From: Lachnospiraceae bacterium
GTDB lineage: Bacteria; Bacillota; Clostridia; Lachnospirales; Lachnospiraceae
Assembly (NCBI GenBank): GCA_009911505.1
Contig: QXXL01000008.1
Coordinates: forward strand, 1 to 64,000
DNA: 64,000 nt
Direction: 5' to 3'
Part shown: one piece after another, positions 27,607 to 37,571 of the stretch
How positions within the stretch are numbered: the stretch's first letter is position 1
How the letters are laid out: every line of letters begins with the position of its first letter
Made by a program: the position numbers and the translations under genes
Notes under the pieces: model-generated
Databases searched by the model: none
What the model was told of the DNA's origin: nothing
The model's input: the letters and a program-made list of their open reading frames with translations, nothing else

Positions 27607-27987
27607 CTAACACTGAAACATTTCTGCTTCCGCTTTTGCAAGTTCTAGCTCTACCACAGTCCGATCCGCAGGCCAGACTTTCATGTGCTGTTTGATAAAA
27701 GCTTCTATATCCTCCATTAAAGCTCTGTTATAGGCTTTGGTCAGTTTTTGATCCAATTCAGAAACCGCATATGTATGTCCGTTAAGAGCCTTAATCGTTT
27801 TTTGGAATCGCTCCATTTCATTTGCAGCAAAAGCATACTCTGCACGATGGTAATTCCAGTCGTATAACATATAGCAGACCAGCCATCTTCTCTCTAAGAC
27901 GGCAGATGCTTCGTCCTTCGTAATACTAAGATTTTCCAAAATAATATTCTTTGGCCCATCTTCCGCATTTATTCGGTTATATGACAC
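27607..27987 (-). CDS. Hypothetical protein
   Basis: 126 aa, predicted all-helical and soluble, unrecognised. Rich in aromatic and acidic residues (VCYMLYDWNYHRAEYAFAAN). Ends 14 bases before the methylase start, whose ribosome binding site lies in the gap. Unit B. Confidence 0.7.
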   Translation of the reverse strand: MSYNRINAEDGPKNIILENLSITKDEASAVLERRWLVCYMLYDWNYHRAEYAFAANEMERFQKTIKALNGHTYAVSELDQKLTKAYNRALMEDIEAFIKQHMKVWPADRTVVELELAKAEAEMFQC

Positions 27988-27999
27988 TTTCGCCTCCTC

Positions 28000-28437
28000 C
28001 TAATTTCCATTTCCAACCGACTGGTAATCTATTCCTATTACCTCGTCCGTCAATATGGAAACATATTTTTGAAAAAGTTCTACAACAGACTCCTCCGTCA
28101 TAAGCTGCCTGTGTTTTCCCTGGTTCCACGGGTAGTCCGGCACATAAAGCAGGTACTCCGTGCCGTCATGGCTGTCGCATGCCTCAAGGTCAATGTCCTC
28201 CGTCTCAAGAATTACTTCCTTCAGAACCGTTGCCAGTCCAAGCATATAGTCCTGGTCAGATTCCAAATAATCCTCATAGGACGGCTCAGATATCCCACGA
28301 TCATCCAGCCACCCCTGAAGCTTTTTCTGGTAATTGGGCGCCATGGAAATCAGCTTTTTCAGACGTTCCATGGATACATCCGTAATATCGGAAACGCAAA
28401 TCCCATAGCCGTAAGTAAGCCATGATACATAACTCAT
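28000..28437 (-). CDS. Hypothetical acidic protein
   Basis: 145 aa, unrecognised. Strongly acidic, with GISEPSYEDYLESDQDY and a C-terminal half containing TEYLLYVPDYPWN. Its start overlaps the upstream gene's stop by four bases. Unit B genes of this sort are typical of large elements and phages; acidic charge alone is not enough to infer an anti-restriction role. Confidence 0.7.
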   Translation of the reverse strand: MSYVSWLTYGYGICVSDITDVSMERLKKLISMAPNYQKKLQGWLDDRGISEPSYEDYLESDQDYMLGLATVLKEVILETEDIDLEACDSHDGTEYLLYVPDYPWNQGKHRQLMTEESVVELFQKYVSILTDEVIGIDYQSVGNGN

Positions 28438-28784
28438 ACTGCACCTCCCAATGGCACGTCATCATGCCAGTTATTTTTGGCTCTGCGGAACCTCTCCAAA
28501 AGCTCCACCGCCGTCACATCCACATTAGCTGGATATCCTGTAACCTCAAACCCATCTGCATCTAATTCAAACCAGCAATGGTCTGTTTCCTCATCCAGTC
28601 TGTCAAAGCGTTTTTCAGGAAGCCCTACCTGGCGGGGAATGAAATACTCCCCGCTGTCCAGACAGGACATGATTTCTATAGCCTGTGCCTCGGTTATTTC
28701 CCCGGATACTACACAGGAATTATGCATTTTATAGTTGTCAGCATCCCGGTAAAGATAGTTGATCCGCGTATTTAAGGTTTCCAT
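28434..28784 (-). CDS. Hypothetical protein
   Basis: 116 aa from ATG with GGAGG upstream, a start inside the end of the preceding gene (13-base overlap). N-terminal MHNSCVVSGEITEAQAIEI, then GEYFIPRQVGLPEKRFDRLDE: a small mixed alpha/beta acidic protein. Unrecognised. Unit B. Confidence 0.7.
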   Translation of the reverse strand: METLNTRINYLYRDADNYKMHNSCVVSGEITEAQAIEIMSCLDSGEYFIPRQVGLPEKRFDRLDEETDHCWFELDADGFEVTGYPANVDVTAVELLERFRRAKNNWHDDVPLGGAV

Positions 28785-29755
28785 GGCTCGGCCTCCATTT
28801 CTGCATACAGACAGCACTCCCCACATGCCACGCTTCCATTTCCAATACACAGCGGATAGGGATTGTCCTGCTCCGGCGTATAACAGTCCGGATGCGTGTT
28901 CTCTTTCAGATACTCATCCACAAACTCATGGGCAACCTCCGAAACAGTCTGCCAATAGGCTTCCCAGTAGGAATCGTTCTTCCCTAATGCACTATGGAGC
29001 CGCTCCGGAAAGCGTGGATCCCGGACCATACGGTTATACTGCTCCTCAGTCAGCTTATCCATCTCTTCCCAGTCTGCCACCTGCGACATGAAATCCTCAA
29101 GCTGGCAGGATGCTTTATGCAAATCCGCAGACTCCCTTATAAACCTCTCAGATGCACAAAGTTTCCTAGTGACAATGGAAATTGAATAATGGTTTTCACT
29201 GTATTCTCCATCAATATAACATTCATAGGAACTTGAAGAAGAAAACTCAACAAATTTTTTGTGCGTACCCCAATTCAGGATACAGCCTGTTTCCTGCTCC
29301 TCTCCCAGCTTTTGGGCCAACATCCGTTTCGCATCATCAAAGTCCGTATAAACCTCAAACGAACCTCCTGGTTCTCCATCAACCGCCCAATCCTCCAACA
29401 ATAGGCATACTGTCGGATAGTGGCGGCACTCTTTCAGATTGTCAAGCGGATGAATCATTTCAGGCGCCATTATGACACAATCCAGAATAATATCCTTCTC
29501 TGTTCTCAAGTCCTGATATAAGGAAGAAAACCGCTCCCCCAGTTCCCTGATTTCGCAGGGAAGTACCGGAAGCTCAAAAGAGCAGTAAAGATCCGGCGTT
29601 TCATTTTCCGTTTCCTTGTCTTCCCCGTCACGGATTTCCGTAACCGCACCGTAAAGACCCTCATACTCACTTTCCGGCGTTCCCACAATGGGGGCGCCAA
29701 TTACATAAGTTGTGCCTTCATATTCAAATTTGTCACCGATTCGATTGATTATCAT
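28772..29755 (-). CDS. Hypothetical protein with C-terminal cysteine cluster
   Basis: 327 aa, unrecognised, very acidic. The N-terminal strand-rich part (KFEYEGTTYVIGAPIVG) may be a small barrel; the end contains CIGNGSVACGECCLYAEME, four cysteines that could bind a metal. Fifteen bases after the preceding gene. Unit B. Confidence 0.7.
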   Translation of the reverse strand: MIINRIGDKFEYEGTTYVIGAPIVGTPESEYEGLYGAVTEIRDGEDKETENETPDLYCSFELPVLPCEIRELGERFSSLYQDLRTEKDIILDCVIMAPEMIHPLDNLKECRHYPTVCLLLEDWAVDGEPGGSFEVYTDFDDAKRMLAQKLGEEQETGCILNWGTHKKFVEFSSSSSYECYIDGEYSENHYSISIVTRKLCASERFIRESADLHKASCQLEDFMSQVADWEEMDKLTEEQYNRMVRDPRFPERLHSALGKNDSYWEAYWQTVSEVAHEFVDEYLKENTHPDCYTPEQDNPYPLCIGNGSVACGECCLYAEMEAEPWKP

Positions 29756-29769
29756 TTTTGATGCCTCCT

Positions 29770-30027
29770 TTATTCTGAAACTTTTATTGCGAACAGACTA
29801 TGGGAATCATAGCGCATTTCAGCTGCCGCCTTTTTGCAGGCTTCCTCTTCGACTTCCGCTTTCATGACTGCGGTGAACGGAACTGGCTCCATATCGTGCC
29901 ATCTTCTGTCGTTATCCGTGCCGCACATATCAATGCCCGTCAGTTCTTCATCTGCCAGACCGGCAATATCAAACATTTCTGCATTGCGGACCCACACGGA
30001 ATCCATGCAGACGACATATGTATTCAT
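29770..30027 (-). CDS. Hypothetical small protein
   Basis: 85 aa, unrecognised. Sequence MNTYVVCMDSVWVRN at the start, and an acidic helix, KAEVEEEACKKAAAEMR, near the end. In unit B with short gaps on both sides. Confidence 0.65.
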   Translation of the reverse strand: MNTYVVCMDSVWVRNAEMFDIAGLADEELTGIDMCGTDNDRRWHDMEPVPFTAVMKAEVEEEACKKAAAEMRYDSHSLFAIKVSE

Positions 30028-30040
30028 AGAATCCTCCTAC

Positions 30041-31165
30041 TTAAATGTGATAGTCTACGGCAGCAAGCACCGTATCTTCATCCAGGTTGTCAATGTATCC
30101 GTCTATGCAGCTGCGCCAGTCTACCGGGACATAGTTTCCGGATTCCGGATCCGGCACGCTGTCTTCCATACTCATCCACCGGTCCGAATCCACGATATCG
30201 TGCGAGCCTACCGGATACTTCCAGCTGCCAGGGATCCCATATTCCTCAAGGTATTCTTCCAGCGAAGAATCTTTGCGGTAAACCAGTCTGTCAAAGCGCA
30301 TGATTCCTTCAGGGACAATTTCTCCCGGAAAACCAGGATTGGTCTTTCCTGCCAGGAACATCTGCTCAAGCTTATGGAAATGCTCCGCCGTTTCCCGGTT
30401 TCTCCAGTCCCGCATGGCCTCCCATGCAATATCTTTCTTTCTGGCCGCACATACCCATCGGTATCCTTCCGGGGCCTTTGCCATTCTGTCCGCATTGCCC
30501 CTGCCTCGCTCGCCAACGGAATACTCTGTACAGCTATCTTTCACCAGGAACAGCTCCGGCCAGCGCCCTCCGACGGAATACCAGTCCCATATGGCGTTTG
30601 GATTATAGTAATACCCATATCCCTGATGCTCCTCATCAAAAGAAAATCCGCACCGGTCTTCCGCATATTCCGCAAAACTCTTATAGAGCTTCCTGCGGGG
30701 GTAATCCGGCAGGGCTGCCATCCGTTTTGCCTTTTTTGTCCGCTTCTCATGGTGGAGCGGACCTGCATCCTTCTGGAACACCTTTCCGTCCCGGACAATG
30801 AAGCGACTCCAGAGCGGAGCGCCGTGCTGCTCCACAATCGTGCCCTGCGGCAGCTTTATGCAGTCGGCCACGCCCTCATATTCTTCGCGCAGTTTTTCCG
30901 TGCGGTTATCAAACTCCAGATATTCCGGGTCTTCGGTGGAAGCATAATAGGGATACATCACATCGGAAATGCCCGAATCCACAGCCCGCGAAAAAGCCGA
31001 CTGGAGATTTTCCCACTTCCCGCTCTCAATATCCAGCATAATATTTTTTGTATCCGTCTGTTTCTGGGTTTTTAATTCTTCCAGAATTTCCGCGATCCAG
31101 ATATCCGTTTCCCTGTCTTCCACTACTTCGTGGATTTCTATCGCTGCTAATGTTAAATAATGCAT
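30041..31165 (-). CDS. Conserved element/phage protein with WYSVGGRW motif
   Basis: 374 aa, function unknown. Contains NPNAIWDWYSVGGRWPEL, a motif I associate with phage and plasmid hypothetical proteins (the N-x-x-WDWY-x-x-GGRW signature), and many tryptophans. N-terminal segment is helical and acidic. Preceded by a 158-base gap with a hairpin at 31192-31215 (GGCAGC/GCTGCC). Unit B. Confidence 0.7.
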   Translation of the reverse strand: MHYLTLAAIEIHEVVEDRETDIWIAEILEELKTQKQTDTKNIMLDIESGKWENLQSAFSRAVDSGISDVMYPYYASTEDPEYLEFDNRTEKLREEYEGVADCIKLPQGTIVEQHGAPLWSRFIVRDGKVFQKDAGPLHHEKRTKKAKRMAALPDYPRRKLYKSFAEYAEDRCGFSFDEEHQGYGYYYNPNAIWDWYSVGGRWPELFLVKDSCTEYSVGERGRGNADRMAKAPEGYRWVCAARKKDIAWEAMRDWRNRETAEHFHKLEQMFLAGKTNPGFPGEIVPEGIMRFDRLVYRKDSSLEEYLEEYGIPGSWKYPVGSHDIVDSDRWMSMEDSVPDPESGNYVPVDWRSCIDGYIDNLDEDTVLAAVDYHI

Positions 31166-31191
31166 AGTTCCTTCCTTTCTGAAAACAGACA

Positions 31192-31215
31192 GGCAGCCGT
31201 AGAAACCAAGCTGCC
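31192..31215 (-). other. Intergenic hairpin upstream of the 30041-31165 gene
   Basis: 6-bp perfect stem GGCAGC/GCTGCC with a 12-base loop, just before AAGGAAGG. The whole gap 31166-31323 is otherwise empty; a further long inverted repeat (CCCATATGC and its near-complement) lies at about 31245-31300. No U-run, so not clear terminators. Confidence 0.5.
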
Positions 31216-31323
31216 CATCCTATCTTATATGTCATGTTTTTGTGCATCATACCCATATATGCCGCCAGCCTTGCCGCACAGCATATGGGCATCCGGTACC
31301 AAGCAGGGAATCCCTGTATTCTG

Positions 31324-32442
31324 TCATACCGTCAGGTAATGGATCTTTCTCTCTGCGGCACGGACAATCGACAAATACTCCGGTATCAGTTTCTTCGTTT
31401 CTTCCCACACTGCTTCCCCATAGTATTCGTTATAATCCAGTGTGATGCTGTCTGCCGGAAGAACCGTCGCTTGTTTCGCCGGATCATAGACACATGCAGA
31501 CATCTTGAATTCAACTGTAACCAGATTGCGCCCCTTCTCATCATATAATTCCACGATTTCCTTGTCCTCTTCATCAAACATATCCAACTGGCAGTTCCTC
31601 GCCCTCAGAACTGTCCCATCATTAAAATGAAGCGAGATGTCATAGACCGTTTCCCTGGTGTTGATGATATTCAGATCCTGGATCGCCGTTTCAAAGGAAC
31701 CGCCCATACTAAGTTCAAACGCAATTGCCCGGAGGCAGTCAAAGTTCAGCGCCACTTTCCGGGAGAACAGGATCACTTTCTGAATCTCGCCGATATACTG
31801 CGGCCCAAGCTTATCCGTAAGGTATTCCATGATCTCCTCTGAGGAGGGATACTCAAAACGGAAATGGTAATGGAACCGCCCGGGGCGGTTTACCAGAAAA
31901 TCGTTCAGCCTGCGCAGGCTGTTGCAGGTAATGATAAAGAGCTTTTTCCCCTGCGATGTCCCGTCAAACAGGCTCAAAAGCCCGGACTGCGGATCCCCGG
32001 AATTATCTTTCGGATTGGAGCTGCCAAAGGTTTTGTCAAACTCATCAAACAGGAAAACCGCCTCCTGCTCAATAGACTCAATGTAAGAGGCAATACCGGG
32101 GATAAACTGGTCAATAATGATAACGGGATACCCTTCCTCCACAGCCTTAGAAGACAGGAGCCGGGCAAACAGGGATTTCCCAATCCCCTTGTCGCCGCTT
32201 AAAATGACGCCCAGGTTCCGTTCAAACCTCGTGAATGCCTGGAACACCTTGCCGGCCTTTTCCGGATGGATGCCGTAAACCTTTTCCTTCACTGCAAGGT
32301 CTGAGCGCACCTCCAGAAAGAACCCGGACATTTTTTCAAACCGGACCGTATAGGTTTTGGCCGGCAGCCTGTCATAAGCCTTGAGCGAGTCGTCATAAAT
32401 TTCATATCTTTTTCCGATACTGATTGCTTTCATAATTTTCAT
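31324..32442 (-). CDS. AAA+ ATPase
   Basis: 372 aa. Single AAA+ module: Walker A SGDKGIGKS (about 82-90), Walker B AVFLFDEFDK, sensor 1 FIITCN, and a NRPGRFHYHF arginine-finger stretch. The last 110 residues are a separate, strand-rich part. Follows the metallopeptidase-VWA gene and a MoxR-like AAA+ gene, so the three probably act as one remodelling machine. Substrate unknown. Confidence 0.85.
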   Translation of the reverse strand: MKIMKAISIGKRYEIYDDSLKAYDRLPAKTYTVRFEKMSGFFLEVRSDLAVKEKVYGIHPEKAGKVFQAFTRFERNLGVILSGDKGIGKSLFARLLSSKAVEEGYPVIIIDQFIPGIASYIESIEQEAVFLFDEFDKTFGSSNPKDNSGDPQSGLLSLFDGTSQGKKLFIITCNSLRRLNDFLVNRPGRFHYHFRFEYPSSEEIMEYLTDKLGPQYIGEIQKVILFSRKVALNFDCLRAIAFELSMGGSFETAIQDLNIINTRETVYDISLHFNDGTVLRARNCQLDMFDEEDKEIVELYDEKGRNLVTVEFKMSACVYDPAKQATVLPADSITLDYNEYYGEAVWEETKKLIPEYLSIVRAAERKIHYLTV

Positions 32443-32522
32443 TCCCTTTCTTTTATTTATTTTTTTATAACATGTTCTTTTTGATTTCTCTGGGACAAGA
32501 CATATATTCTGCCTGCCCTGCT

Positions 32523-34807
32523 TTATACCCGTATATGCCGCTTGACAACAGCGGTCAGTTTCGTGGGCAACTGGTTCAGGTCCGAAATATCCAGAAACGA
32601 GTCCTCGTAGATCCTCTCGATGTTCTGTTTGTCATCGCCGATTGCCGCAGCGACGAACAATATTTTTTTGCGCTGGTATTCCTGCTTGATGCCCCGCAGA
32701 TCCTCCTCAGCCGCAGAACCGCCATACCCGCTGTCTGCAGGCTGTCCGTCTGAAACCAGATGAGGATCTTCACGGCTTCCGACCGTCTGGACAGCTGCTC
32801 CGCCACAAACCGGAGCGCAGCGCCGTCACGGTTGCTCCCCCTGGCCGCGATATCCATCATGCGGTACTTGTCATCATGGTCATAGCCATCGAACTCCGCA
32901 TAGGAATACAGCTCCACGGTATTCCCGGAACTTGTATAACCGGTGGAATGCCCGTAAACCACGACCGGGATGTCCAGGCTCTGGCAGAAATCATACAGGA
33001 TGATCGCCGCTGCCCTTGCATAAGTGCATCGGTCACAGGAACTCATGGAACCAGACTCATCCAGAAGCAGGCCGACTGCCAGCTCCGGGATCTCATTGGG
33101 CAGGCTGTTCTTATAAAACACCTTGCCGTCATTCCTGCACAGTGCGTGCGCATCCAGACGGCGGCCCATGATAAGCCCGGTCTGCTTGCCGCCCCTGCGG
33201 TCTTCCTTGAGCTGCTTGATCAGGCTCTTCTGCAGCTGACGTGAAATATTGATCAGAGGCCCTGCTATGGCGTCATACTGTTCCACCAGCTCCTCATCCA
33301 CGGAGGCAATCCGGTTCACCCGGATATTGACGCCCGCATGGATATTGCCGTAGGAAATGTTCTGCGCCACATCGTTCAGCTCCTGAATCCTTTCGTTTTC
33401 CAGCTGCTCACAGGCTGCCTTTTCCGCCATCCGGTCCAGAATGCGTTCAATATCGGCTGCCGCACGCTCATCATGTTCCCGCTCATACTCCTCATTTTTT
33501 TCAATTGTCCCACCCAAAGGTTCTGAGAGGGACTCTGATTGCCGGGATGAAATCCTTCCGCTTTCCTTCTCTGTAGTTTCCTGTTTCCCGGAGTTCAATC
33601 CTCCGCCGTCAAAACTGCCTGCCGATTCTTCCGAAGAACCCGAATCGGTTCCTCCAGACTCAGATGAATTTTCTTCCTCATCCGTTTCAGTCTGGAGAGC
33701 GGTTCCATCTCCCTTTTCCGACTCATCCGTTTCACTGTTTTCCGCTGCATCTTCCTGTGTCCTTGCCCGTGCGTCTGCCGTTGCTGAAGTTTCACAATCT
33801 CCTGCAGCCTCTGCCACCGGAATGCTTCCTTCACCGATTTCAGAGCCTCCCGCAATTGACTTTAGGACTTCCGCCACCGTTTCACCGATACTTGCCGTGG
33901 TTCCAGCTGCCGTTGCATCTTCCTGATGCTTCTTGCAGATTTCACAAAATTCCTCTATATATTCCCAGCAGCGCACCAGTATCAGATTGACAACATTCAG
34001 TCTTTCTTTCCCTGCCTTATTCGTCAAGGCATTGTCGATATCCGGAATCAGCTTGAATACAACCTGAATCCGCTCATTGCCAAATGTCTCGTCGCCATAT
34101 TTGATCTCACCAAATTTTGCATAGGACAGCAGCACTTGCAGAATGCTCTCAAATATATGCCTGTTGCTGTCCTCCTGTTCCATCAGCTGTGTCACTGTAG
34201 GAATCGACTCAAAATGCCTTTCCCGGAGTTTTTCCAGCCCGAACCCAAGGGTGCCGGGAAAATCCATCAGGATACGATTTTCAACATAACCATCTTCAAT
34301 GACATTTGCAATTTGGTGGGCAATGAACTGCACCACCTCCAGGTTTTTGACATCCGCTTTGACATAGCTCCAAAACGCCCTTTCGTTCCCGGCATCCACA
34401 GATGTTCTTAAATCCGGTGGATAAGGATACCATTTATACCTTTCAAGGAAATTGGAATGGGTCTGGAATGCGAGAAAATCAGTATAAAGGACATGCCCCA
34501 GTTCATGCGCGAATATCCCGCACACAATCTGATAACGGTTCTCCCGCCCCCTCACTTTCGTGACCATAGGGTTCCCCGAATTGATACGGATGAACATATT
34601 GTCTGTCGCCGCCAGGAACGGATCCTTTGGTTTCCAATATAAGTTAACATGGACGCGGCGGTTATAGTGATACCGCCGTGTCTGAGCCGCCGCCAGGTCT
34701 TCAAAATGTCCCCCTAAAATACGGGAAGAAAAGAACTGACGGTCTGTAATTTTACTGCGCTTTTCATTGAGGCGCTGCTTCACAAGTTTATGATTCACCC
34801 TTGCCAT
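32523..34807 (-). CDS. Metallopeptidase-like VWA protein, frameshifted near the C-terminus
   Basis: Start is ATG with AGGAGG 11 bases upstream. N-terminal part has a zinc-protease motif, HELGHVLYTD (about 101-110). A long acidic/serine linker (about 320-450) follows, then a von Willebrand factor A domain with the metal site LLLDESGSMSS (about 579). Reading the main frame gives a nonsense tail ending near 32576. Adding one base at 32757-32761 (CTCATC[C]TGG) restores VSDGQPADSG and a tail to a stop at 32523. CobT/DUF2201-like partner of MoxR ATPases. Confidence 0.82.
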
Positions 34808-34835
34808 AATAGGGTAATCCTCCTTTCTTTTCGGT

Positions 34836-36713
34836 TTATACTGCTGCCCGTGTCCTGGATGGTGCAAAAATCGGTTCCAGCACGGTGCTGATCAATGCCT
34901 CACGGTCCATTTCATCTGCAGTAGCTTTGCTGATAATGGTATAAAGTGCCGAAAGATAAACATCCCCAGTGATTTCCGTACTGATAATCCAGTCAATCAG
35001 GCTCCGCATTCCATAAGAGCCGTCCGTGATGCTGTTCCTGCGGCAATATTCCGCCAAATCATTGACCACCTGCACCATCTGCGATACCTGGTATTCATCG
35101 GTTGCCCCCGTAACGGACATGGCACGCTGTACCATCACTTCCAGTTCCGGAAGCTCCACATCCCGCACCAGGCTCATCCTGTCAATAACAGACTGGTTCA
35201 TGCCGCGGCACCCTTCGTAACTGATATTTGTTGTCACAACGACCACTGCATCCGGATGACGTTCAATCATCTCGCCTGTAGGCAGGGTAATCGTGCCAGA
35301 CTGTTCCAAAAGGGAATTCAGACCAACCAGAACGCCTGGCTGCACAATTGTGGAAGGCTCCTGGATCTCAATAACATATCCATTCTTCAGGGCCTTGATA
35401 AAATCTGTCTCCACATAACTGTAAGTCTGCCCGCTGCTCTTAGAAGTCTCATCGCGCTTAGAAAGGGCACGCACTTTTTCCGTCACCTTATCCAGAACAA
35501 TCCGCATACAATCCTGTGATGTGGCAGCGGCGTTTTCAGTTCCGGTAAGCATCTGGTAAACGCCTGCCGGATCATAATCCATATCATCCAAATCAGGCAA
35601 TCCCATCAGCTTGGACACATTAGCGTAATTTATGCCTCCCATGCTTTTAAGGATTTCTTTCTCCTTATCAAGCTGTGCATCACCAGTTGACGCTGAATCC
35701 GAATCCGGAAAAATCATGCCGACAAAATCAAAGATTTCCGTACCGGCGGAGCAGGTATATTTCATATAAGGCAGATGAAGACCGGAAGCAATCGCTTTGG
35801 CCCCCATTGTCTTTCCTGTGCCTGCCGGCCCGCGCAGCAGGAAATTCCGCATCTGCATGGCCCTGCCTGTTGTTGCCTGCGCATGCCTGCAAATATCCAC
35901 CACCTCCTGCGGTATGATATACCATGCAGGAAGCTTTGGCACAAGGCTTTCCTCTACTGCATCCAATGTCCTTTTATGAAGTTCATACTTGCCAACGAAG
36001 TCCTCATGCTCCACAAGGGAAACCGCTTTCTTAATTGTTGCCGGCCCGGTCTTGGCAAATATCGTAAACTCGCCTGCAGTTACGCTTGTTGGTGCAAAAG
36101 CACCGGAATCCAGCTGTGCCTGTGAAACCCGCATCAGATTGCCCGACTTGTCCACACCCACTTTAACATGTGCAGGGCAGGAATCATCCTTTATGCGCCG
36201 GTAAGCATTATCACACAGCATAGCCATAGATTCGGTTGCCTTCGCCATATCCGGGTATCCGCTGTTAAGCTGGTCATAATACTGCTCCAGGTTCTCTTGA
36301 AATTCATCGTCAGTCTGTAAAACCGGCATCAGCGCCATCATAACGGCTGCCCCGTCACGGCCAGAGGAATTCAATGTATAACTTTCAAACACCTCTGTAT
36401 TCTTATCATAAACGCTTGCCATCACCGCCCCTGAATTACTGTCATAAACAACAAGGTGGTAAGCATCCGCTCCCATGGTTGACTTATATTCTGCCACCAT
36501 CCGGTGGTCAATCGTACCAACTGCACCTGCCCCGCTGCCATTCATGCAACGGCATATGGCATGTACTGCTTTGATGACCGTGGCACAAAGCGTTGATGCT
36601 GTACTCCCGTCCCCATATTTGGAAGAAACTTTCACTTTCTTGTTCGTAACCTTATCAAAAGGCGCTGGAAGGGGGCGGCTATAGTTAAAAATATTATTTA
36701 TGGATACACTCAT
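34836..36713 (-). CDS. MoxR-type AAA+ ATPase
   Basis: 625 aa. N-terminal 280 residues are unrecognised; then AAA+ with Walker A LRGPAGTGKT (about 292-301), a Walker B-like stretch, VVVVTTNISYEG sensor 1 and MNQSVIDRMS. MoxR ATPases work with VWA proteins to insert metals or remodel complexes; the VWA gene lies 28 bases downstream. Start has AGGAAATGA upstream. Unit B. Confidence 0.88.
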   Translation of the reverse strand: MSVSINNIFNYSRPLPAPFDKVTNKKVKVSSKYGDGSTASTLCATVIKAVHAICRCMNGSGAGAVGTIDHRMVAEYKSTMGADAYHLVVYDSNSGAVMASVYDKNTEVFESYTLNSSGRDGAAVMMALMPVLQTDDEFQENLEQYYDQLNSGYPDMAKATESMAMLCDNAYRRIKDDSCPAHVKVGVDKSGNLMRVSQAQLDSGAFAPTSVTAGEFTIFAKTGPATIKKAVSLVEHEDFVGKYELHKRTLDAVEESLVPKLPAWYIIPQEVVDICRHAQATTGRAMQMRNFLLRGPAGTGKTMGAKAIASGLHLPYMKYTCSAGTEIFDFVGMIFPDSDSASTGDAQLDKEKEILKSMGGINYANVSKLMGLPDLDDMDYDPAGVYQMLTGTENAAATSQDCMRIVLDKVTEKVRALSKRDETSKSSGQTYSYVETDFIKALKNGYVIEIQEPSTIVQPGVLVGLNSLLEQSGTITLPTGEMIERHPDAVVVVTTNISYEGCRGMNQSVIDRMSLVRDVELPELEVMVQRAMSVTGATDEYQVSQMVQVVNDLAEYCRRNSITDGSYGMRSLIDWIISTEITGDVYLSALYTIISKATADEMDREALISTVLEPIFAPSRTRAAV

Positions 36714-36734
36714 AATTCATTTCCTTTCTGCATT

Positions 36735-37472
36735 TCATTGCGTAAGATTGATTTTGATTCCTTCCGGCACACAACAGACATCCTCCAGACCGGCCCTGCA
36801 CAACTCGCCGCAGATATCCTCCCAGCTTTCTTTTGCCGGAAGCTCATCCGCATAGACAAGAAGTTCTGACAGGTTCTGTCCAATCGCCTCGTTGCACCGT
36901 GTGTTTAGTTCAAAAATATGCGCCTCCGCCCATTCAAACGCAATAAGCTGGAAGCTTTCTTTTTCATTTTCCTCATGCAGCTCAGATTCCTCTGGGGCTG
37001 CCCCTGGATTGTCCTGCTCCGTAGATTTTTCATATACAATTCCCACAACCAGAAGGTTCTGGATATTGACTTTTGCACGGCGGTATCCGCCTGCACGGTT
37101 CAGCAACACGAACAAATCGGCTCCTGTATCAAACAGTGTTTTTGCATTCGGCACTTCCCAGACCCATCTTGCCTCCGGATAATCAGCTGCAATAAGTTCC
37201 GTAACCCGTCTGAGTACGACAGAATAGGCAAGCGCCTTCACATCTGTTTCTGTTGGCACTGGAACCTGCTGAAACTGCGGCACCGGCATAGGTTCTACTG
37301 TTTCCACCTTTTTTGCCGTTAAAAAAACCATTCGGACTGCCACAATAAGGACGCCCAATATGACAAGGAGAAGAACCGGCCACAGCCTGCAGATAAAGCA
37401 TAACAGTGCCAATACCCCCATGATCATAAGCGCCTCATAAACAAACCTGGCCTGTTTTTCTTTGTTATCCAT
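36735..37472 (-). CDS. Membrane protein with cytoplasmic domain
   Basis: 245 aa. Two closely spaced hydrophobic segments (about 14-50) precede a soluble domain. The latter has ARWVWEVPNAKTLFDTG and an acidic linker (about 155-172). Unrecognised. An intrinsic terminator sits between the SSB stop and this start, leaving only about 30 bases for a promoter, so it should be read through from the SSB side. Confidence 0.75.
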   Translation of the reverse strand: MDNKEKQARFVYEALMIMGVLALLCFICRLWPVLLLVILGVLIVAVRMVFLTAKKVETVEPMPVPQFQQVPVPTETDVKALAYSVVLRRVTELIAADYPEARWVWEVPNAKTLFDTGADLFVLLNRAGGYRRAKVNIQNLLVVGIVYEKSTEQDNPGAAPEESELHEENEKESFQLIAFEWAEAHIFELNTRCNEAIGQNLSELLVYADELPAKESWEDICGELCRAGLEDVCCVPEGIKINLTQ

Positions 37473-37499
37473 AGTTTCCCTTTCTGGAATGTCAGACGC

Positions 37500-37539
37500 A
37501 AAAAACGCACATGAAATTACCTAACGTAACCCATGTGCG
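37500..37539 (-). terminator. Intrinsic terminator inside unit B
   Basis: 8-bp stem CGCACATG/CATGTGCG (37506-37513 with 37532-37539), extended by G-U, followed by six T on the minus strand (37500-37505). The next start codon is 28 bases further on, with no promoter visible. Confidence 0.85.
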
Positions 37540-37571
37540 CCTTTATACGCATGATTCAATTTTTTCTCCTG

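Noticed and set aside
29834..31075. Long plus-strand frame opposite unit B genes
   Set aside because: A mirror of real minus-strand genes; no plus-strand site and a composition typical of antisense frames.
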